Source of the DNA: Candidatus Limnocylindrales bacterium
GTDB taxonomy: Bacteria; Chloroflexota; Limnocylindria; Limnocylindrales; CSP1-4
Length of the DNA: 27,494 nt
Assembly: GCA_030647575.1 (NCBI GenBank)
Contig: JAUSJS010000326.1
Location: 1 to 27,494, forward strand
Direction of reading: 5' to 3'
Positions 22,630-27,494 of this stretch are shown here, in pieces. Position 1 is the first letter of the stretch. Each line of letters starts with the position of its first letter. The notes beneath the pieces were generated by a model. It had not been told where the DNA came from and searched no databases. It saw only the letters and a program-made list of their open reading frames with translations. The translations under genes and the position numbers were made by a program.

Positions 22630-23900
22630 CCACCACCATGGATCCGCCCCACGACGTCACGGACCTCGGCCTCGCCGCCGAAGGCGTCCGCCGGATCGAG
22701 TGGGCCGAGCGCGAGATGCCGGTCCTGCGCCTCATCCGCGAGCGCTTCGCGCTGGAGCGGCCGCTCGCCGGTCTCCGGATCGGGGCCTGCCTGCACGTGA
22801 CCACGGAGACCGCCAACCTGATGCGCACGCTCAAGGCCGGTGGAGCCGACGTGGTCCTGGCGGCGAGCAACCCGCTCTCCACCAAGGACGATGTCGCCGC
22901 GGCGCTGGTGGCGGAATACCGGATCTCCGTCTACGCACGGCGGGGTGAGGATCGCGATACCTATTACGCACATCTGAACGCCGTCGCCGACAGCGGGCCG
23001 CACCTCACCATGGACGACGGGTGCGATCTCGTGTCGTTGATCCATAGCTCGCGACCGAACCAGGTCCGGGACATCCTGGCCGGCACGGAGGAGACCACCA
23101 CCGGGGTCATCCGGCTGCGCGCAATGGCCGCGGACGGCGCCCTCGGCTTTCCGGTCATCGCCGTCAACGAGGCCCAGACCAAGCACCTCTTCGACAACCG
23201 CTACGGGACTGGCCAGAGCACGCTCGATGGCATCCTGCGGGCGACCAACATCCTGATCGCCGGCCGGCACGTCGTCGTCGCCGGCTACGGCTGGGTCGGC
23301 AAGGGAATCGCCTCCCGGATGGACGGCCACGGAGCCCATGTCGCGGTCGTTGAGGTCGACCCGGTCCGGGCCCTCGAAGCGTTGATGGACGGGTTCCAGG
23401 TCAAGACCGCGGGTGATGCGGCAGCCTGGGGCGAGCTGTTCATCACGGCGACCGGCAACGTCAACGTCTTTCGGCGCGAGCACTTCGAGGCGATGCGTGA
23501 CGGCGCGATCATGGCTAACTCGGGCCATTTCGATGCCGAGCTGGACCTCGACGCGCTGCGTGCCCTGGCCGAGGGCCACGTCCGGGAGGTTCGCGAGAAC
23601 GTCCAGGAGTTCGACCTCGGCGGGAAGCGCCTCAACCTCATCGCGGAAGGACGCCTGGTCAACCTCGGCGCGGCCGAGGGCCATCCGGCGGCGGTGATGG
23701 ACATGAGCTTCGCTAATCAGGCGCTGTCAGCCGAATACGTCGCCGGTCACCACGCCGAGCTGGAGCCGCGCGTCTACATCGTGCCCGAGGCGATCGACGC
23801 CGAAGTCGCCCGGCTCAAGCTCGCCGCCCTCGGCATCACCCTGGAGCCGATGACTGCCGAACAGACCGCCTACGTCGCGTCGTGGCGGCACGGTACGTGA
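22626..23900 (+). CDS. ahcY: S-adenosylhomocysteine hydrolase, short archaeal/thermophile type
   Basis: AhcY splits S-adenosylhomocysteine into adenosine and homocysteine, using a bound NAD. LHVTTETANLMRTL (His57, Glu61), the NAD-contacting FDNRYGTGQSTLDGILR, and the Rossmann loop GYGWVGKG at 220-227 are intact. NSGHFDAELD and MDMSFANQALS complete the family picture. The 424-residue length, a Trp in the glycine loop, and a C-terminus ending in QTAYVASWRHGT instead of the classic 'K.DHYRY' tail indicate the shorter form found in Archaea, Thermotoga and some Chloroflexi. The ATG overlaps the GNAT stop codon. It works with MetK at the end of the cluster and removes a strong inhibitor of methyltransferases such as PrmA and MenG. 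Confidence 0.95.
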   Translation: MTTTMDPPHDVTDLGLAAEGVRRIEWAEREMPVLRLIRERFALERPLAGLRIGACLHVTTETANLMRTLKAGGADVVLAASNPLSTKDDVAAALVAEYRISVYARRGEDRDTYYAHLNAVADSGPHLTMDDGCDLVSLIHSSRPNQVRDILAGTEETTTGVIRLRAMAADGALGFPVIAVNEAQTKHLFDNRYGTGQSTLDGILRATNILIAGRHVVVAGYGWVGKGIASRMDGHGAHVAVVEVDPVRALEALMDGFQVKTAGDAAAWGELFITATGNVNVFRREHFEAMRDGAIMANSGHFDAELDLDALRALAEGHVREVRENVQEFDLGGKRLNLIAEGRLVNLGAAEGHPAAVMDMSFANQALSAEYVAGHHAELEPRVYIVPEAIDAEVARLKLAALGITLEPMTAEQTAYVASWRHGT

Positions 23901-25909
23901 TCGAGCGACCCGAGTCACCCGAGCCACCCGAGCCGACGATCGCGCCGTTCGGCACGTGGGCATCGCCGATCCGGATCGACGACGTCGTCGGCGACGTCAT
24001 CGGGCTCGGTGAGCCGTGGATCGATGGCGATGACACCTACTGGCTGGAGGCGCGTCCGTTGGAGGGGGGTCGGCGAGTGCTGGTCCGCTCCGGCGCGGAC
24101 GGCTCGATCGCGGACGTCACGCCCCCGCCGTTCAACGTCCGGACGCGGGTCCACGAGTACGGCGGCGGGTCGTATGTCGTGGCCGGCGGCGTCGTCGTCT
24201 TCTCGGAGTTCAGCGACGGGCGGCTCTACCGCCTTGATCCCGCAGCCGAGTTGCCGGTCGCCATCACGCCCGAGGGTCCGTGGCGCTACGCCGACCTTCG
24301 CGCCGACTCCGGGCGGCGTCGCTGTCAGGCGGTCCGGGAGGACCACAGCGCCGAAGGGCAGCCGCTGGCCGCCATCGTCGCCGTGCCGCTCGATGGCCTG
24401 GAGCCCCCGACCGTTCTCGTCAGCGGCCCGGATTTCCTGGCCGCACCGCGCCTCGCCCCCGACGGCAGTCGCCTCGCCTGGCTGGAATGGGATCACCCCG
24501 ACATGCCCTGGGATGCGTGCCGGCTGCGGATCGCGTCATTCGAACCGGACGGCACGCTCGGCGACCCCGTTCTGATCGCGGGCGGCCCGGACGAGTCGAT
24601 CGCCCAGCCCGAGTGGTCCGCCGACGGCGTCATCCATTTCGTCTCGGATCGCACCGGCTGGTGGAACCTCTACCGGCTGCTCGACGGCCCGGCACTCGAT
24701 GCCCTGGCCCCGATGGAGGCCGAGCTCGCCGATCCCGCCTGGGTCTTCGGGCGGTCGTCGTACGCGTTCACGCCCGATGGCTCGATCGTCGCGATCGGGC
24801 GGCGCGACGGACGCGACCACCTGATCCACATCCGGCCCGACGAGCTCGTCGGCGAGGTCGAGACGCCCTACACCGAGTTCGAGGGCCTGGTCGCGGGCCC
24901 GCCGGGGATGGTGACGATCGCCGGCTCGCCGGCCGAACCGACGGTCGTGGCGCGGCTCGATCCGGTGACCCTGGCCGTGGCCGGGATCCTGCGCCGGGCG
25001 AGCAGGGTCGTGCTGGACCCCGAGCTCGTGTCGACGCCGGAGACGATCCACTTCCCGACCAGCGGCGGCCGCACGGCCCACGCGCTCTACCACCCGCCGC
25101 GCAACCCCCAGTTCGCGGGGCCGACCGGAGAGCGACCGCCGCTCGTCGTGCTTTCCCACGGCGGGCCGACCTCGGACGCATCGACCGCCCTGGACATGGC
25201 GAAGCAGCTCCTGACCAGCCGCGGGATCGCGCTGGTCGACGTCGACTACGGCGGGAGCAGCGGCTATGGACGGGCCTATCGCCGGGAGCTGAACGGCACA
25301 TGGGGCGTCGTCGACGTCGATGACTGCGTTGCCGCGGCACAGTTCCTGGTGGCTCGCGGCGACGTGGACCCGGAGCGGATGGCGATCGCCGGTGGCAGCG
25401 CCGGCGGGTATACGACGCTTGCGGCGCTGGCCTTCCGCGACGTCTTCGCGGCGGGCGTGAGCCGCTTCGGTGTCGGCGACCTCGAGACGATGACGCGCGA
25501 CACCCACAAGTTCGAATCGCGCTACCTGGACCGGCTGGTCGGCCCGTACCCGGAGGCGGCCGAGACGTACCGCGAGCGATCGCCGGTCCATTTCCTCGAC
25601 GAGATCTCCTGCCCGGTCCTGGTCATGCAGGGGCTTGATGACAAGGTCGTGCCACCGTCCCAGGCGGAGTCGATCGTCGCGGCCCTCGCCGCGAACGGGA
25701 TCCCGCACGCCTATCTCGCCTTCGAGGGCGAGGGCCACGGGTTCCGCGGCGCGGCGGCCATCCGCCGCTCGCTCGAGGCGGAGCTGTCGTTCCTCGGGCA
25801 GGTCTTCGGCTTCGTGCCCGCGGACAAGCTCGAGCCGGTCGAGATGCCTGGCCTCGACGAGTGGCGCAGGCACCATGCCGCCACGGCGGCTGTGCGCTCG
25901 GGAGCCTGA
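23897..25909 (+). CDS. S9-family serine peptidase (prolyl oligopeptidase / acylaminoacyl-peptidase type)
   Basis: This 670-residue enzyme has an N-terminal beta-propeller region (about residues 20-390) with repeated DG/WS-type blades. An alpha/beta-hydrolase domain follows from about residue 395. The nucleophile is Ser501 in GGSAGGY. Asp582 in GLDDKVVPP and His614 in GEGHGF complete the triad. RPPLVVLSHGGPTSD is the oxyanion strand. No signal peptide is visible, so it is likely cytoplasmic and acts on short peptides. GTG 23897 overlaps the ahcY stop (GTGA) and is preferred. GTG 23882 would add five residues. A Pro-Glu repeat lies close to the N-terminus. A link to the methyl cycle is not evident beyond co-transcription. 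Confidence 0.92.
   Translation: MIERPESPEPPEPTIAPFGTWASPIRIDDVVGDVIGLGEPWIDGDDTYWLEARPLEGGRRVLVRSGADGSIADVTPPPFNVRTRVHEYGGGSYVVAGGVVVFSEFSDGRLYRLDPAAELPVAITPEGPWRYADLRADSGRRRCQAVREDHSAEGQPLAAIVAVPLDGLEPPTVLVSGPDFLAAPRLAPDGSRLAWLEWDHPDMPWDACRLRIASFEPDGTLGDPVLIAGGPDESIAQPEWSADGVIHFVSDRTGWWNLYRLLDGPALDALAPMEAELADPAWVFGRSSYAFTPDGSIVAIGRRDGRDHLIHIRPDELVGEVETPYTEFEGLVAGPPGMVTIAGSPAEPTVVARLDPVTLAVAGILRRASRVVLDPELVSTPETIHFPTSGGRTAHALYHPPRNPQFAGPTGERPPLVVLSHGGPTSDASTALDMAKQLLTSRGIALVDVDYGGSSGYGRAYRRELNGTWGVVDVDDCVAAAQFLVARGDVDPERMAIAGGSAGGYTTLAALAFRDVFAAGVSRFGVGDLETMTRDTHKFESRYLDRLVGPYPEAAETYRERSPVHFLDEISCPVLVMQGLDDKVVPPSQAESIVAALAANGIPHAYLAFEGEGHGFRGAAAIRRSLEAELSFLGQVFGFVPADKLEPVEMPGLDEWRRHHAATAAVRSGA
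23908..23934 (+). repeat. Three 9-bp tandem units encoding a Pro/Glu-rich segment
   Basis: Units ACCCGAGTC, ACCCGAGCC and ACCCGAGCC follow each other in frame and encode a Pro-Glu-Ser/Pro pattern at residues 5-12 of the S9 peptidase. They probably arose by slippage and may vary in number between strains. Confidence 0.6.
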
Positions 25910-25963
25910 GCCGGCCAGGTGCAGGGGAGGGGAGGCCTTTCGCCTCGGCGCGGCCGCGGGCCA

Positions 25964-25972
25964 TGCTAGGCT
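25964..25972 (+). promoter_or_regulatory. Putative extended -10 promoter of metK (TGCTAGGCT)
   Basis: TG-N-TAGGCT ends 8 nt before the metK ATG at 25981, again predicting a leaderless or nearly leaderless mRNA. The whole gap to the S9 gene is 71 bp. There is no room for a SAM riboswitch between box and start codon, and none is seen. Confidence 0.45.
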
Positions 25973-25980
25973 TCGCGGCC

Positions 25981-27198
25981 ATGAGCATCGTCGACGCCGC
26001 CCACTACCTGTTCACCTCCGAGTCGGTCACCGAGGGCCACCCGGACAAGATGTGTGACCAGATCTCCGACGCGATCCTGGACGCGATCATCCGCGAGGAT
26101 CCCCAGGCACGCGTCGCGTGCGAGACGGCCACGACCACCGGCCTGGTCATGGTTCTGGGTGAGATCTCGACCGACACGTACGTGGATTTCCAGTCGATCG
26201 TGCGCGAGACCGTCCGAGACATCGGCTACACCCGAGCCGACTACGGATTCGACTACCTGACCTGCGGCACGCTGGTTTCGGTCAAGGAGCAGTCACCCGA
26301 CATCGCCCAGGGCGTCGATGCCGCCCTGGAGGTGCGCGACGACGCCGCCTCGGCATTCGAGCTCGGGGCCGGCGACCAGGGCATGATGTTCGGGTTCGCC
26401 TGCCGCGAGACGCCGGAGCTGATGCCCCTGCCGATCGCGCTGGCCCACCGGATGGCGAGGCGCCTGGCCGAGGTCCGCAAGTCGGGCCAGCTGCCGTACC
26501 TCCGCCCGGATGGCAAGACACAGGTCACGGTCGAATACGAGCACGGCGTCCCGAAGCGGGTGCGAACCGTCGTCGTCTCCGCCCAGCACGACCCCGACGT
26601 GCGCGTCGAGCGTCTCCGCTCCGAGATCGTCGAGGCGGTGATCCTGCCGACGATCCCCCACGAGCTGCGCGAGACCGATCCGGTCATGCACATCAACCCG
26701 ACCGGGCGCTTCGTGACCGGTGGCCCGATGGGCGACGCCGGCCTGACCGGGCGCAAGATCATCGTCGATTCGTACGGCGGCATGGCCCGCCACGGTGGCG
26801 GCTGCTTTAGTGGCAAGGACCCCTCAAAGGTCGACCGCTCGGGCGCCTACGCCGCGCGCTGGGTGGCCAAGAACGTCGTCGCGGCGGGGCTGGCCGATCG
26901 ATTCGAGGTCGAGGTCGCCTACGGGATCGGGATCGCTCGGCCGATCAGCTTCACGGTCGACTCCTTCGGGACCGGGCGAATCGACGATGCCGCCATCCAG
27001 GCGCTCATCGAGCGCCATTTCGACCTGCGGCCGGCGTCGATCATCGCCGCGCTCGACCTGCGCCGCCCGATCTACCGCCAGACCGCGGCCTACGGCCCCT
27101 TCGGCCGGCCCGACCTCGACCTGCCGTGGGAGCGGACTGACAAGGCGGCCCTGCTCGCCGCGGAGGCCGGCCTGCCAGAGCCGGTCGCTACCGCCTGA
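25981..27198 (+). CDS. metK: S-adenosylmethionine synthetase
   Basis: MetK makes S-adenosylmethionine from methionine and ATP. The 405-residue protein starts with YLFTSESVTEGHPDK, the usual N-terminus containing the ATP-contacting histidine. Signature 1, GAGDQG, is at 129-134. Signature 2, GGGCFSGKDPSKVDRS, starts at 272. The cysteine at 275 replaces the more common Ala and should be tolerated. Other conserved parts are INPTGRFVTGGPMGDAGLTGRK and ARWVAKNVVAAGLA, and the C-terminal domain is complete. The ATG at 25981 fits the family start and lies 8 nt after a -10-like box. The frame is open upstream, but that part lacks homology. It forms a functional set with ahcY, mtnA and apt. Confidence 0.98.
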   Translation: MSIVDAAHYLFTSESVTEGHPDKMCDQISDAILDAIIREDPQARVACETATTTGLVMVLGEISTDTYVDFQSIVRETVRDIGYTRADYGFDYLTCGTLVSVKEQSPDIAQGVDAALEVRDDAASAFELGAGDQGMMFGFACRETPELMPLPIALAHRMARRLAEVRKSGQLPYLRPDGKTQVTVEYEHGVPKRVRTVVVSAQHDPDVRVERLRSEIVEAVILPTIPHELRETDPVMHINPTGRFVTGGPMGDAGLTGRKIIVDSYGGMARHGGGCFSGKDPSKVDRSGAYAARWVAKNVVAAGLADRFEVEVAYGIGIARPISFTVDSFGTGRIDDAAIQALIERHFDLRPASIIAALDLRRPIYRQTAAYGPFGRPDLDLPWERTDKAALLAAEAGLPEPVATA

Positions 27199-27200
27199 CG

Positions 27201-27218
27201 CGGGCTCTGGGCAGCCCG
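27201..27218 (+). terminator. Small hairpin after metK, possible weak terminator
   Basis: CGGGCT and AGCCCG form a 6-bp stem with a 6-nt loop right after the metK stop. No U-tract follows. In DNA this GC-rich such hairpins arise easily by chance. Confidence 0.3.
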
Positions 27219-27326
27219 ACGCGCCTGACGTTCTCCTGGGAAGGACAAACCGCGCGCTTCCGCCTCACTGGCGCCGCTGCCCCTGCGGTTCGTTGCCCGC
27301 CAGGACGGATTGACCGGGATTGCCGG

Positions 27327-27338
27327 GGTCCGCGGACC
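27327..27338. promoter_or_regulatory. 12-bp perfect palindrome GGTCCGCGGACC (possible operator)
   Basis: The palindrome lies between a TTGCCG (27320-27325) and a TACCGT (27342-27347) that are 16 bp apart and could be -35 and -10 boxes. A repressor site is one possible reading. A chance palindrome cannot be excluded. Confidence 0.25.
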
Positions 27339-27356
27339 GGATACCGTCGGGCGAGC

Positions 27357-27494
27357 GTGACCTCGGCGGATCTGCAAGTGCATCGGCGGGATCGGCTCCC
27401 TCGCGGGATGCCGCGACACGTGTTTGTTCTCCTCAGAAGAACGACGGCCCGATGGCCTTCGACCAGCCTACCTGCCGGCGAACGCCGACACGCC
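27357..27494 (+). CDS. Possible 5' end of a further gene, truncated by the window edge
   Basis: From GTG 27357 the frame stays open for 46 codons to the end of the window. The start lies 9 nt after a TACCGT box, the same layout as at 377. The translated part is Arg-rich (e.g. PRHVFVLLRRTTARW) and I recognise no family. In GC-rich DNA an open frame of this length is weak evidence. The remaining bases from 27199 to 27356 hold only the hairpin and palindrome listed separately. Confidence 0.2.
   Translation, partial: MTSADLQVHRRDRLPRGMPRHVFVLLRRTTARWPSTSLPAGERRHA

Noticed and set aside
25910..25980. SAM riboswitch upstream of metK
   Set aside because: The gap is 71 bp, the likely -10 box lies 8 nt before the ATG, and no SAM-I or SAM-II type core is visible.

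Overview
This is a GC-rich (about 70%) bacterial chromosome window packed with mostly co-directional (+) core genes. Neighbouring genes often share 4-bp start/stop overlaps, and GTG or TTG starts are frequent. The gene content fits a Gram-positive-type or monoderm lineage: a menaquinone methyltransferase (MenG/UbiE), a PgpH-type c-di-AMP phosphodiesterase next to YbeY, bS21-YqeY, Pth-Mfd, and a short archaeal/thermophile-type S-adenosylhomocysteinase. I infer a member of the Chloroflexota, possibly Limnocylindria-like. A deep actinobacterial lineage is the main alternative. This rests on gene content and style, not on a search.

Layout. 1-343: 3' end of menG. 377-2924: ABC-2 exporter of the NodI/NodJ-DrrAB type (ATPase and two different permeases). 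2949-3647: family 5 uracil-DNA glycosylase. 3731-6711: dnaJ, prmA, a four-helix membrane protein and a HIT hydrolase. 6716-9810: a block unlike its surroundings, with a lipoprotein, a convergent long-chain acyl-CoA synthetase (the only clear minus-strand gene) and an orphan XRE-type HTH protein joined to a PD-(D/E)XK nuclease-like domain. 9745-9902: three GCCAC-N5-GTGGC palindromes spaced 71-72 bp. 10022-13620: a promoter and structured leader in front of rpsU, then yqeY, pgpH and ybeY. 13667-19726: pth, mfd and a 14-TM MFS exporter. 19746-27198: apt, mtnA, a GNAT, ahcY, an S9 peptidase and metK. 27199-27494: mostly non-coding, with a possible start of a further gene.

How the genes work together. 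dnaJ-prmA-HIT...rpsU-yqeY-pgpH-ybeY is an old conserved order of protein-folding, ribosome-modification and translation genes, here interrupted by the 6716-9810 block. The right third is a methyl-cycle cluster. MetK makes SAM, AhcY clears S-adenosylhomocysteine, MtnA works on methylthioribose-1-phosphate from methylthioadenosine, and Apt recovers the adenine released on that route.

Regulatory style. Several genes have a TAnnnT -10 box only 6-9 nt upstream of the start codon, which suggests leaderless mRNAs (377, 5906, 25981, perhaps 27357). rpsU instead has a full TTGACC-N17-TATGCT promoter and a roughly 97-nt leader with small hairpins. The most unusual element is the HTH-nuclease protein with its adjacent palindrome series.
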